Shown here: one piece after another, positions 45,264 to 54,126 of the stretch
Numbering within the stretch: the stretch's first letter is position 1
How the letters are laid out: each line of letters starts with the position of its first letter
NCBI GenBank assembly: GCA_900472395.1
Contig: UCHV01000010.1
Location: forward strand, 1 to 64,000
Reading direction: 5' to 3'
DNA from: Hyphomicrobiales bacterium
GTDB taxonomy: Bacteria; Pseudomonadota; Alphaproteobacteria; Rhizobiales; Rhizobiaceae
Length of the DNA: 64,000 nucleotides
Position numbers and translations under genes: made by a program
Notes under the pieces: model-generated
The model's database searches: none
The model's input: only the letters and a program-made list of their open reading frames with translations
What the model was told of the DNA's origin: nothing

Positions 45264-46754
45264 TCATCTTTCGATCAAAGCGGTTGCTCGCAAATAGGTT
45301 TCCATTCTGTGCTTGCGGTAGCTCCAGCTACGCCAGTCGGAAGAACCATGTTCGGCCTCGAAAACGAGATCATTTCTCATTTGCGTCACCCAGTCCGTCA
45401 TATGGTTTGCCGGTGCTGATGACAGATAGAGGTCTAAGGCAGGAATGGCGGATGGGCCGAGAGAAACCAGATAACGCAGATCCAGCCGATCGCCCAGGTG
45501 GTCCGGTTTCACGCTGTTTTCGACATTGAACCGGGCGATGAATGCAGAAGAGTCAAACCACGCGCCAAGGTAAAGAACGGTCGCAAGGGTGGCGAGGTTC
45601 ATTGAGATCAGCCACTGGTTGGATCGATGCAATGCGATGCGCAGCATGATGAGGAACAATCCGGCGGCGACGAGCCCCATCCAGATGCCCGCGGCAATAC
45701 GAAGACCCGTCAGCGAATAAGCCTCGACATAAAGGTCCAGCCGCAGAATGGAGGACAGGCAGAGCAGGACATTTTGCAGGATCCAGGCAATGACGAGGAT
45801 GCGGATCAACCGGCTGCGGTCGCCGGGTCCACCACGTCGCATGGCAATCAGCACGAAGGCTGCAGCAAGCAGCGCCGTCGCCACCAGCGGATAAGCGCCG
45901 CGATGGGCATATTCCGCGTGGCCCATGCCGGCCGGCAGTTCGGCGCCACCCCAGAGATACATGAGGTCGAGCAGTGTCTGCATGGCAAAAAGCAGGTTGA
46001 AGATGGTGAGGCAGCGAACCAGCGCCGCATGATCGAGAAAACCGCTGGACCGATAGCTGACCGCGACACCTTGCGTGGTGCGGCGCCTGCACCTGCGGAT
46101 CAGGCGTGGCCGCATGATCGCCCAGATGACGATTGCAGCGAAGAACCAGAGCGCCATGCGGCCGATGTCGAGCAGATTCACCAGGAAACTGAGGTCGATA
46201 TTGCTGAGGCCCATCTCGATCAGCGGATTTGCGGCGCTGAACAGCAGCAGAAAAACAAGTCCCAAGCTCAATGGCAAGACCCAGCCAACCAGAGATTTTA
46301 CGGTCGTGCCGAAAATCGTCCGGCCGGAACGGGAGGCCAGATAGCGGCTCAAGGCTTGCGGCAATCGTATTGGCAAGGTCGGCATGAAGCGCGCAAAAAC
46401 GAGCGGAATTGCACTGGGTCGTTTTGGAAGGAGTTTGGCATTCGCCAGTGCAACTATGATAACGGCGGTCATGGCGAGGATGCGGCCGCTCAATGTTGGC
46501 GCCTCCAGCAATGGCGCTGCGGCAAGTGCCGAAAAGCCGAGATAGATGATGGCCGGGATTGGGCGCAGCGGTCTGGCGGCGGACAGCAGAACGGCAGCGG
46601 TGAGCGTGATCGACATGAGGAAAAGGTTAAGGCCCGGCGCCTGTTCGAAGAACAGAAAGTCGGAGAGCACGATCATGGCGACAAGGATTGGAAGCCGGAT
46701 TTTGCCACGAAAGGGCAAGTGCGGCCGAATGGTTTCGGTGCCGGTCAGCTGCAT
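45264..46754 (-). CDS. DUF4173 polytopic membrane protein
   Basis: A 496-residue inner-membrane protein with about ten hydrophobic segments and a soluble C-terminal tail (about 430-496, charged and Trp-rich: HGSSDWRSWSYRKHRM). The signature region LMYLWGGAELPAGMGHAEYAHRGAYPL identifies DUF4173, a family of unknown function. It is the first large gene of an operon with a response regulator and kinase. Because the kinase lacks a periplasmic sensor, this protein may be the signal-receiving partner or the regulated effector, an arrangement reminiscent of CreD beside CreBC. Confidence 0.8.
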   Translation of the reverse strand: MQLTGTETIRPHLPFRGKIRLPILVAMIVLSDFLFFEQAPGLNLFLMSITLTAAVLLSAARPLRPIPAIIYLGFSALAAAPLLEAPTLSGRILAMTAVIIVALANAKLLPKRPSAIPLVFARFMPTLPIRLPQALSRYLASRSGRTIFGTTVKSLVGWVLPLSLGLVFLLLFSAANPLIEMGLSNIDLSFLVNLLDIGRMALWFFAAIVIWAIMRPRLIRRCRRRTTQGVAVSYRSSGFLDHAALVRCLTIFNLLFAMQTLLDLMYLWGGAELPAGMGHAEYAHRGAYPLVATALLAAAFVLIAMRRGGPGDRSRLIRILVIAWILQNVLLCLSSILRLDLYVEAYSLTGLRIAAGIWMGLVAAGLFLIMLRIALHRSNQWLISMNLATLATVLYLGAWFDSSAFIARFNVENSVKPDHLGDRLDLRYLVSLGPSAIPALDLYLSSAPANHMTDWVTQMRNDLVFEAEHGSSDWRSWSYRKHRMETYLRATALIER

Positions 46755-46927
46755 GCCTGAACCTCCCTATGGCGCGCATGGAGGTCTTTCACGGCATCGC
46801 TGCGTGTGAACGGTGTGGCAATGTTGGTGTCGAGGTGGAAATTCTCTTCCAGCCACCAGCTTTCCTTGAGGAGGCGGTAAGGCAGGCGGGGAAGGGCGGA
46901 ACGATCTGGGGTAAGGTGCTTTTTCAT
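46745..46927 (-). CDS. Possible 60-residue leader-region protein of the DUF4173 operon
   Basis: The frame starts MKKHLTPDRSALPRLPYRLL and includes a Trp-Trp pair and several acidic residues (KESWWLEENFHLDTN). GGGG lies 4 bases before the ATG, and the stop overlaps the DUF4173 start region by about 10 bases, as in coupled genes. No family is recognised. Coding status is uncertain; it could also be a fortuitous frame in the operon leader. Confidence 0.35.
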   Translation of the reverse strand: MKKHLTPDRSALPRLPYRLLKESWWLEENFHLDTNIATPFTRSDAVKDLHARHREVQACS

Positions 46928-47040
46928 GACCCCAGAATGTCCTTGGCGTTTGCAGAAACTGTGCAGACGACGAGGAGCTATTCAGGATTCTCGGCGTGCG
47001 CTACGGGTGGCTTGCATCCGCTGAAAAAACGCTTCCCCGA

Positions 47041-47649
47041 TCAGTCTTTCCGCAAAGAGGCGGCGCCGGCTGCAATCATGATGACGATTTCATCGAGTTC
47101 GTGCTCCAGCCGCTCCGGCGGCAGGCCGACAAAACGCGCTTCCAGTGTGATGCTGATAATGCCGTGAACCGCGCCGAACAGGGTGCGGGCTCGCACTGCG
47201 CGGTCTTCCGCGCTCATTTCCGGCTGCAACTCCGCCAGGGGTTCGGCGATGACGCTCAGCAGGAAGAGGTGTTCATCCAGATGCCATTGCGGCGAGGGCG
47301 TATCCGCCGGCAGATAATGTTCGAAGAGGGCCTTCCAGAGATTGCGGTTCGCCAGTGCAAATTTCAGGTAACCTTGAGCCAGATTGCGCAGCCTGTCTGT
47401 CGGTGACTTATCCTTCACCTTGGCCAGCGCCAGTGACTGCTCCAGCGATTTCAACGTTATGGAGTTCACATGAATGATGAGGTCATTGAGATCCGTATAG
47501 GCGCTGTAAAGACCGCCAAGCGCACAGCCGGCATCCTGCGTCACGTCGCGGGCACGTAGATTTGCCACGCCATCGCGTTCGATACGATCGCGCGCCGCCT
47601 CCAGAAGCCGCGCTTTCAAGTCTTCGCGTTTTTCTTCCCGTCGGCCCAT
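47041..47649 (-). CDS. TetR/AcrR family transcriptional regulator
   Basis: A 202-residue regulator. The N-terminal helix-turn-helix reads LKARLLEAARDRIERDGVANLRARDVTQDAGCALGGLYSAYTD. The rest is an all-helical ligand-binding domain with TARTLFGAVHGI-type helices (about 150-165). It is divergent from the PspA-like gene, and three operator-like palindromes lie in the gap, so it probably represses the PspA-YiaA genes and itself. The ligand is unknown; a membrane-active compound or fatty acyl species is possible. Confidence 0.9.
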   Translation of the reverse strand: MGRREEKREDLKARLLEAARDRIERDGVANLRARDVTQDAGCALGGLYSAYTDLNDLIIHVNSITLKSLEQSLALAKVKDKSPTDRLRNLAQGYLKFALANRNLWKALFEHYLPADTPSPQWHLDEHLFLLSVIAEPLAELQPEMSAEDRAVRARTLFGAVHGIISITLEARFVGLPPERLEHELDEIVIMIAAGAASLRKD

Positions 47650-47669
47650 TTGATCATCCTGATAAAATA

Positions 47670-47684
47670 TTGAACGATGTTCAA
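47670..47684. promoter_or_regulatory. TetR operator 1
   Basis: TTGAAC-GAT-GTTCAA is a perfect 15-bp palindrome 21 bases from the TetR start codon. It shares its half-sites with the two copies further right. Confidence 0.75.
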
Positions 47685-47692
47685 AATAATTG

Positions 47693-47707
47693 TTGAACGT
47701 CGTTCAA
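47693..47707. promoter_or_regulatory. TetR operator 2
   Basis: TTGAAC-GTC-GTTCAA is a perfect palindrome centred 23 bp from operator 1, about two helical turns, so adjacent dimers could bind one face. Confidence 0.75.
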
Positions 47708-47728
47708 GTTTGTGCGACACATTCATTC

Positions 47729-47743
47729 GTGAACAATGTTCAT
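47729..47743. promoter_or_regulatory. TetR operator 3
   Basis: GTGAAC-AAT-GTTCAT keeps the TGAAC-N3-GTTCA core and is centred 36 bp from operator 2. It overlaps the probable leader of the PspA-like gene, 16 bases before its ATG. Confidence 0.65.
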
Positions 47744-47759
47744 AAACGGGAGAGACCCA

Positions 47760-48449
47760 ATGTTCAACCTGATTGCAACACTTCTGCGCGGAAAGGCTCA
47801 CGACGCTGAGCAGGCCGTCGCGGATCGTCATGCCATGCCGCTGCCCGCACAGCAGATCCGCGATGCGGCACAGTCCATCCAGTCGGCGCAGCATGCGCTG
47901 GCGGTGGCGATTGCCCAGAATGAAAAGGAGCGCAGCCAGCATGCGGCGGTTCTGTCGCGCATCGCCGATCTCGAGGAACGCACGCTTGCGGCGCTTTCCA
48001 AGGGAAATGATGTTCTGGCCCGCGAAGCCGCCGATGCCATCGCCTTTCTCGAAGCGGAAAAGACGGCATCCGAACAGGCGCAGGCGCAGTTTTCCGCCGC
48101 CATCGCCAACCTGAAGGTCACCGTCCGCTCGGCGGAAGGTCGCCTCAAGGAATTGCAGCGCGGCGAACGGTTGGCGCGTGCCACCGACGCCGCCCAAAAG
48201 ATCGACCATGCGGCCGCTGGCGCCAATCTCGCCACGCTGGATGATGCCGAGCGCACGCTGGAGCGCCTGCGCGACCGGCAGAAACAGACCGATACGGTCT
48301 CCGCCGTTCTCAAGCAGATGGACGGGCCGACGCGCACGGCCGGTCTGATGGAGCGCTTGGCCGAGGCCGGTTGCGGTGCACCTTTGCGCTCTTCCGCCGA
48401 TGACGTGCTGGCGCGTCTCCGCACCCGCCTCGATGCCGCCACTGCCTGA
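47760..48449 (+). CDS. PspA/IM30 family coiled-coil protein
   Basis: A 229-residue protein that is nearly all alpha-helical coiled coil, with heptad-rich blocks such as IAQNEKERSQHAAVLSRIADLEERTLAALSKG and TLDDAERTLERLRDRQKQT. This is the pattern of PspA/IM30/Vipp1 proteins, ESCRT-III relatives that bind stressed inner membrane and limit proton leakage. The N-terminus (MFNLIATLLRGKAHDAE) is amphipathic, as expected for membrane contact. GGGAGAG precedes ATG 47760. It is followed by a YiaA-like membrane protein and controlled by a triple-operator region. No PspF, PspB or PspC gene is present. Confidence 0.85.
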   Translation: MFNLIATLLRGKAHDAEQAVADRHAMPLPAQQIRDAAQSIQSAQHALAVAIAQNEKERSQHAAVLSRIADLEERTLAALSKGNDVLAREAADAIAFLEAEKTASEQAQAQFSAAIANLKVTVRSAEGRLKELQRGERLARATDAAQKIDHAAAGANLATLDDAERTLERLRDRQKQTDTVSAVLKQMDGPTRTAGLMERLAEAGCGAPLRSSADDVLARLRTRLDAATA

Positions 48450-48485
48450 ACCTCACTCTTCAAATCTCGATAAGGAACCAAGATC

Positions 48486-48767
48486 ATGAACGACAGCTTT
48501 CAGAAACACTCCTCCAGCTGGGTCAGCTTTTCCTACATCTCTTTTGGTGCGGCCGCCTTCATGCTGGCGCTCGGCCTGTGGATGATGCCGCTCGATCTCT
48601 GGGGCAAGGGTTATCTCGCCATGGGCATTCTCATGCTGGTGCAGACCACGGTGAACATGACCAAGACTTTGCGCGACAATGCGGAATCGGAAAAGCTGAT
48701 CCGAAAGATCGAAGATGCCAAGACCGAAAAGCTGCTCGTTAAGTTCAACCGCGACAGCGACGATTAA
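48486..48767 (+). CDS. YiaA/YiaB family small inner-membrane protein
   Basis: A 93-residue protein with two hydrophobic helices (about 13-36 and 42-57) joined by a short loop, matching the YiaAB two-helix family: SWVSFSYISFGAAAFMLALGLWMMPLDLWGKGYLAMG. The charged C-terminal tail (about 60-93) is cytoplasmic. Function is unknown; it is expected to pair with the PspA-like protein 36 bases upstream as its membrane partner. The ribosome site AAGGAAC lies before ATG 48486. Confidence 0.85.
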   Translation: MNDSFQKHSSSWVSFSYISFGAAAFMLALGLWMMPLDLWGKGYLAMGILMLVQTTVNMTKTLRDNAESEKLIRKIEDAKTEKLLVKFNRDSDD

Positions 48768-48781
48768 TTCTCGTTAACGAC

Positions 48782-48829
48782 ACCACGGAGTTATTTCGGC
48801 TTTCAATGATTGCCTAATAGTTCCGTGGT
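48782..48829. promoter_or_regulatory. Spaced inverted repeat between the YiaA-like gene and the acyltransferase fusion gene
   Basis: ACCACGGA (48782-48789) and TCCGTGGT (48822-48829) are exact complements 32 bases apart, with partial pairing extending inward. It could be a weak terminator of the PspA-YiaA transcript or a control element of the next gene. Confidence 0.35.
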
Positions 48830-48859
48830 CTTCCTGCCGTGATCGAAAAGGAAAGCGCC

Positions 48860-51800
48860 ATGCACGATAGTCTGATGAAAACGAGGAAGTTTGCGCCGCT
48901 GTTCTGGACGCAGTTCCTCTCCGCCTTCAACGACAATTTCCTGAAGCAGACCCTGATCTTCCTGATCCTGGCGACGATGGCCAGTGAGGGCGCTGCACTC
49001 GTCACGCTGGCGGGCGGCATTTTCATCGTTCCCTTCCTTCTTCTGTCGGCGCTCGGCGGCGAACTCGCCGACAAGCACGACAAGGCGCAGATGGCCGAGC
49101 GGCTGAAATTCGCCGAGATCGGCATAGCCGCCATCTCGGTGATCGGCATCGCCTTTTCCTCGATTTTCATTCTGATGGTCGCCCTGTTCGGTTTCGGCGT
49201 TATTTCGGCGCTCTTCGGCCCAATCAAATACGGCATTCTGCCGGATCTTCTCGAAACGAAGGATCTGCCCAAGGCCAATGCCTGGATCGAGGGCGGTACC
49301 TTCATCGCCATCCTGACCGGCACGATCGTCGCCGCACTCGCATTTGCGGAGGGTGACAGCGTCTGGATTTTTGGCCCCATGATGATGGTCCTTTCGGTCC
49401 TGTGCTGGCTGTCCGCCCGCATGATCCCGCGCACGGGTGCACAGGCTCCGTCTCTCGTCATCGACAAGAATGTGCTGCGCTCCAGCCTGGCGCTGGTCAA
49501 GGAACTGCGCGAAGACACCCGCGTCTGGCGCACTGCCCTGATGAACTGCTGGTTCTGGTTTGTCGGCGCCTTCGTCATGTCGATGCTGCCGATCATGGTC
49601 AGCGAAATTTTGGGCGGCTCGGAGCTTGTCGTTCCTGCCTATCTCGCCATCTTCGCAATCTCGATTGCCATCGGTTCGGCCATTGCCGGCTGGATGTCGG
49701 CCGGTCGTGTCGTGCTTCTGCCGGCGCCGGTCGGCACCGCCATCATTGCCCTTTTTGGCATCGATCTCGCCTGGAACCTCTGGGGCCTGCAATCGACATC
49801 GCATGCGCAGACGATTTCCGAATTTTTCGCCGGCCAGAACACCATTCGCGTGGCGATCGATCTCGCCGGCATGGCCATCGGCGGCGCTTTCCTCGCAGTC
49901 CCCACCTTTGCCGCCATGCAGACCTGGGCGGACGAAAAACGCCGCGCCCGTGTCATCGGCGGTGCAAACGTCCTGTCGGCCCTGTTCATCACCGTCGGTC
50001 TGGCGCTGGTGGCCGTCCTGCAGGCGGTCGGCGTCTCCGTGCCGATGATCATTCTCGGCCTCTCCATCATCAACATCGCCGTTGCATGGCTGATGCTGAA
50101 ATCGCTGCCCACAAACCCTTTCCGCGATTTCATCTCGATCCTCTTTCGCGCCTTCATGCGTCTGGAAGTCGAGGGGCTTGAAAACATCCGCAAGGCCGGT
50201 CGCGCGCCGATCATCGCGCTCAACCACGTCAGCTTCCTCGACGGTGCTTTGGCGCTTGCCATCACCGAGGAAGAGCCGGTCTTCGCCGTCGATTACAAGA
50301 TCGCCCAAGCCTGGTGGGTTCGCCCCTTCCTGAAAATGGCAAAATTCCTACCGCTCGATCCCACCAAGCCGATGGCAACCCGTTCGCTCATCAAGGTGGC
50401 GCAGGATGGCAACGCCATCGGCATTTTCCCGGAAGGCCGCCTCACGGTCACCGGCACGCTGATGAAAGTCTATGATGGTGCCGCCATGGTGGCCGACAAG
50501 ACCGGCTCGATGATTGTGCCCGTGCGTATCGATGGTCTGGAAAAGAGCTATTTTTCGCGCCTTTCCGGCGGTCAGGTGCGCCGTCGTCTGTTCCCCAAGG
50601 TCAAGGTGACCATCCTTGAACCGGTTCGCCTCGAAGTGCCGGAAGATCTTAAAGGTCGCAAACGCCGTATCGCCGCCGGTGCCGCGCTCTACAAGATCAT
50701 GTCGATGCTCCTGTTCAAGACGACCAACACCAACCTGACCGTGCTGGAACGCATCATCGAGACGGCGCAGGAGAAGGGTGGCAACAAGCTTGCCGTGGAG
50801 GATCCGATCAGCGGCCCACTCTCCTATGGCAAGCTGCTTACCGGCGCCGCCGTTCTGGGCGCAAAATTCAAGACCATGTTCCCGAACGAAAAGACGCTGG
50901 GCGTGATGCTGCCGAATGCCAACGGCACTGCCGCCACCGTGCTCGGCGTCATGTCGGCGGGCAAGGTTCCGGCGATGCTCAACTTCACTGCCGGTGCCGC
51001 CAACATCCTGTCGGCCTGCAAGGCGGCTCAGGTGAAGCATGTGCTCTGCTCACACGCCTTCGTCACCCAGGGCAAGCTTGGCCCGATCATCACGGAGCTC
51101 GAAAAGGAAGTGACGATTGTCTGGCTCGACGATCTGCGCCAGACGATCACCGCCTTCGACAAGATCTTGGGCCTCTTCCGCCGCTATAAGCCGCTGGTGA
51201 ACCAGACGGCGGAAGACACCGCCGTCATCCTCTTCACCTCCGGCTCGGAAGGTGCGCCGAAGGGCGTGGTGCTCACCCACCGCAACATCCTGTCGAACGC
51301 CGCCCAGGCGGCCTCGCGCATCGACTTCCACTCCGGTGACAAGGTGTTCAACATCCTGCCGGTCTTCCATTCCTTCGGCCTGACTGCGGGTACCGTCCTG
51401 CCGCTGGTCGCCGGTGTGCCGGTCTATTTCTATCCGTCGCCGCTGCATTACCGTATCGTGCCGGAACTGATCTACACGTCGAATGCCACCATCATTTTCG
51501 GCACCGACACGTTCCTCAACGGTTATGCCCGCACTGCCCACCCGTATGATTTCCGCTCGATCCGCTACATCTTTTCCGGTGCCGAACCGGTCAAGTCGTC
51601 GACGCGCGAGACCTATATGGAAAAATTCGGCCTGCGCATTCTCGAAGGTTACGGCGTCACCGAAACCGCACCGGTCATCTCTCTCAACACGCCGATGTTC
51701 AATCGCTCCGGCACGGTCGGCAAGATTATGCCGGGTATGGAATGGAAACTCGAGCCGGTGCCGGGCATCGATGAAGGCGGCCGCCTGTTCATCAAAGGCG

Positions 51801-52255
51801 CCAATGTCATGGCCGGTTATCTGAGGGCCGAAAACCCCGGCGTTCTCGAACCGCTGGAAGGCGGCTGGCATGATACCGGCGATATCGTCACCATCGATGA
51901 GGACGGTTTTGTCACCATCCGCGGCCGTGCCAAGCGCTTTGCCAAGATCGGCGGCGAAATGGTGTCGCTGGCGGCAGTGGAAACCCTTGCCGGCCAGCTT
52001 TGGCCCGGTAGCCTCTCTGTCGTGTCCTCGGTGCCGGATGCCAAGAAGGGCGAACGTCTGATCCTGCTCACCGATGCGCCCAATGCCACGCGTGGTGATT
52101 TCGCAAGTTTCGCCAAGTCGAAGGGCGCGATGGACATGATGGTTCCGGCCGAGGTCAATGTCGGCGTGGTGCCGGTGCTGGGGTCCGGCAAGGTCGATTT
52201 CGTTGCCGCGCGCAAGATCGCCCTGTCTTCGCAGCCCTCTTCCGACGCAGCGTAG
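48860..52255 (+). CDS. Fused lysophospholipid transporter, acyltransferase and acyl-ACP synthetase
   Basis: A 1131-residue protein for re-acylating lysophospholipids. Residues 1-410 are an MFS transporter of the LplT kind (FAPLFWTQFLSAFNDNFLKQ). Residues about 430-640 are a PlsC acyltransferase with NHVSFLDG (H456, D461) and FPEGRLTVTG. Residues about 660-1131 form an AMP-binding acyl-ACP synthetase with FTSGSEGAPKGVVLTHRN and YGVTETAPV. E. coli splits these functions between LplT and Aas. ATG 48860 is preferred, with AAGGAAAG upstream; GTG 48839 is an alternative. It lies next to the PspA block, suggesting joint upkeep of the inner membrane. Confidence 0.92.
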   Translation: MHDSLMKTRKFAPLFWTQFLSAFNDNFLKQTLIFLILATMASEGAALVTLAGGIFIVPFLLLSALGGELADKHDKAQMAERLKFAEIGIAAISVIGIAFSSIFILMVALFGFGVISALFGPIKYGILPDLLETKDLPKANAWIEGGTFIAILTGTIVAALAFAEGDSVWIFGPMMMVLSVLCWLSARMIPRTGAQAPSLVIDKNVLRSSLALVKELREDTRVWRTALMNCWFWFVGAFVMSMLPIMVSEILGGSELVVPAYLAIFAISIAIGSAIAGWMSAGRVVLLPAPVGTAIIALFGIDLAWNLWGLQSTSHAQTISEFFAGQNTIRVAIDLAGMAIGGAFLAVPTFAAMQTWADEKRRARVIGGANVLSALFITVGLALVAVLQAVGVSVPMIILGLSIINIAVAWLMLKSLPTNPFRDFISILFRAFMRLEVEGLENIRKAGRAPIIALNHVSFLDGALALAITEEEPVFAVDYKIAQAWWVRPFLKMAKFLPLDPTKPMATRSLIKVAQDGNAIGIFPEGRLTVTGTLMKVYDGAAMVADKTGSMIVPVRIDGLEKSYFSRLSGGQVRRRLFPKVKVTILEPVRLEVPEDLKGRKRRIAAGAALYKIMSMLLFKTTNTNLTVLERIIETAQEKGGNKLAVEDPISGPLSYGKLLTGAAVLGAKFKTMFPNEKTLGVMLPNANGTAATVLGVMSAGKVPAMLNFTAGAANILSACKAAQVKHVLCSHAFVTQGKLGPIITELEKEVTIVWLDDLRQTITAFDKILGLFRRYKPLVNQTAEDTAVILFTSGSEGAPKGVVLTHRNILSNAAQAASRIDFHSGDKVFNILPVFHSFGLTAGTVLPLVAGVPVYFYPSPLHYRIVPELIYTSNATIIFGTDTFLNGYARTAHPYDFRSIRYIFSGAEPVKSSTRETYMEKFGLRILEGYGVTETAPVISLNTPMFNRSGTVGKIMPGMEWKLEPVPGIDEGGRLFIKGANVMAGYLRAENPGVLEPLEGGWHDTGDIVTIDEDGFVTIRGRAKRFAKIGGEMVSLAAVETLAGQLWPGSLSVVSSVPDAKKGERLILLTDAPNATRGDFASFAKSKGAMDMMVPAEVNVGVVPVLGSGKVDFVAARKIALSSQPSSDAA

Positions 52256-52269
52256 GAGCTGGACATAAA

Positions 52270-52293
52270 GGGCGGCAACGCGTGTTGCCGTCC
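52270..52293 (+). terminator. Hairpin terminator after the acyltransferase fusion gene
   Basis: GGGCGGCAAC (52270-52279) and GTTGCCGTCC (52284-52293) form a ten-pair stem with one G-U pair and a GCGT loop, 14 bases after the stop. There is no proper T tract. Confidence 0.5.
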
Positions 52294-52503
52294 TCATCTG
52301 CATTGTCGGCATCGCAGCACACAACACCATGCCGCTAACATTTCATAAAACATTATGCGGTCGCGACGCTGAAAACCGCGTAACTTTTACCCCGCGTCGC
52401 GCGATAGTGAGCGAAGTGAGCTTTCTGTCCTTTGCCAAACAGGCAGTCCGAAAAAACAGGCGGAAAAGCTTCCCGACCAACAATAATAGGGAACAGCATC
52501 GCC

Positions 52504-54120
52504 ATGACACATCAGTTCGATAAGTCCCGCTTTAGCCGGAACGACGACAGCGCAGTCGAAAATGCCATTCGTCGCGGTGCGACCCGACGCGATCTCCTTC
52601 GAATGCTGGCAGCGGGCGGCGTCGTTGCCGCTACCGCCGGCACCTTCATTGGCTCGGCACAAAATGCCGTCGCCCAGACGCCGAAGCGCGGTGGCGCGCT
52701 GCGTGTTGCGCTCAATTCCACCTCGACTGCCGATACGCTCGACCCGGTGCGCGCCTCCGCGCAGGGCGACTACATGCGCATGTCGACCTTCTACAACAAG
52801 CTGACGGTGCTCGATAACTCGTTCACGCCGCAGATGGAGCTGGCTGAAAGCTTCGATACCAAGGACGCCAAGGTCTGGACCATCAAGCTGAAGACCGGCG
52901 TGACCTTCCACAACGGCAAGACCATGGATTCCGCCGACGTAGTCTATTCGCTGAGCCGCCATGTCGATCCGAAACTGACGTCGCGCGCCAATGCGCTTGC
53001 CAAGGCGATGATCAAGATCGAAGCCGTCGACAAGAACACCGTTCGCATCGAACTCGACCAGCCAAACGCCGACCTTCCGGCCATCCTCGGCACCTACCAT
53101 TTCGTCATCATCCCGGACGGCACCACCGAATTCACCAAGGCAGTGGGCACCGGCCCTTACATGACGGAAGTGTTCGAGCCCGGTATCCGCACCGTGGGCA
53201 AGCGCAATCCAAACTATTTCAAGTCGGATGCCGCCTTTGTCGACAGCATCGAAATGTTCGGCATTCCGGATGAAAATGCCCGCGTCAACGCGCTGCTTTC
53301 CGGCGATATCCATATCGGCGCATCGATGGATGCCCGCTCGGCACCGCTCGTCAAGGCAAACCCCAATCTGCGCCTGATGGTCGCTCCCGGCGGCAGCTAT
53401 ACCAACCTCAATATCCGTATGGATATGGAGCCGGGTTCCAAGAAAGACTTCATCGACGGCGTTCGCTCTCTCATCAACCGCGACGCCATCAACCGCGCGG
53501 TTCTGCGTGGTTTCGGCGAGCCGCATAACGACCAGCCGATCCAGCGCGCCAGCCGCTATTTCAACGCAGAGGTCGTGCCGCCGAGCTTCGACCCGGAACG
53601 CGCCAAACATCATTTCGAGAAGGCAGGCCTCATCGGCGTCGGCATTCCGCTGATTTGCTCGGAAGCCGCCAAGGCGTCGCCCGACATGGCGATGGTGCTG
53701 CAGCAGGATGCCGCCAAGATCGGCGTAAAGATCGATGTGCAGCGCATGCCGGCCGATGGTTACTGGTCGAACCAGTGGATCAAGGCGCCGTTCCACTTCG
53801 GCAATATCAATGCCCGCCCGACGGCCGACATCCTGTTCTCGCTGCTTTACAAGTCGGATGCCGCCTGGAACGAAAGCCGTTTCGTCAATCCGAAATTCGA
53901 CCAGATGCTGCTCGAAGCGCGCGGCTCTCTGGACGAGGCCCAGCGCAAGCAGATCTACGGCGAGATGCAGGCGATGGTGGCCAGGGACGCGGCGACCATC
54001 ATCCCGGCCTATATCGCCAGCGCCGATGCCATGAGCACCAAGGTGGGCGGCCTCAACCCGCATCCGCTCGGCATGCTGCAAGGTTACAACATTGCTGATA
54101 CCGTCTGGCTCGATGCCTGA
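52504..54120 (+). CDS. Peptide-type ABC importer substrate-binding protein, Tat-exported
   Basis: A 538-residue periplasmic binding protein of family 5 (DppA/OppA). Its leader holds a twin-arginine motif (GATRRDLLRMLAAGG) and ends near AQTPKRG, so export as a folded protein through Tat is likely, which is uncommon but known for rhizobial family 5 proteins. Family features include ALRVALNSTSTADTLDPVRAS and WTIKLKTGVTFHNGKTMDSADVVYSL. Possible ligands are dipeptides, opines or similar amino compounds. ATG 52504 follows GGGAAC. It is the first gene of a four-gene importer operon. Confidence 0.93.
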   Translation: MTHQFDKSRFSRNDDSAVENAIRRGATRRDLLRMLAAGGVVAATAGTFIGSAQNAVAQTPKRGGALRVALNSTSTADTLDPVRASAQGDYMRMSTFYNKLTVLDNSFTPQMELAESFDTKDAKVWTIKLKTGVTFHNGKTMDSADVVYSLSRHVDPKLTSRANALAKAMIKIEAVDKNTVRIELDQPNADLPAILGTYHFVIIPDGTTEFTKAVGTGPYMTEVFEPGIRTVGKRNPNYFKSDAAFVDSIEMFGIPDENARVNALLSGDIHIGASMDARSAPLVKANPNLRLMVAPGGSYTNLNIRMDMEPGSKKDFIDGVRSLINRDAINRAVLRGFGEPHNDQPIQRASRYFNAEVVPPSFDPERAKHHFEKAGLIGVGIPLICSEAAKASPDMAMVLQQDAAKIGVKIDVQRMPADGYWSNQWIKAPFHFGNINARPTADILFSLLYKSDAAWNESRFVNPKFDQMLLEARGSLDEAQRKQIYGEMQAMVARDAATIIPAYIASADAMSTKVGGLNPHPLGMLQGYNIADTVWLDA

Positions 54121-54126
54121 TCGACC

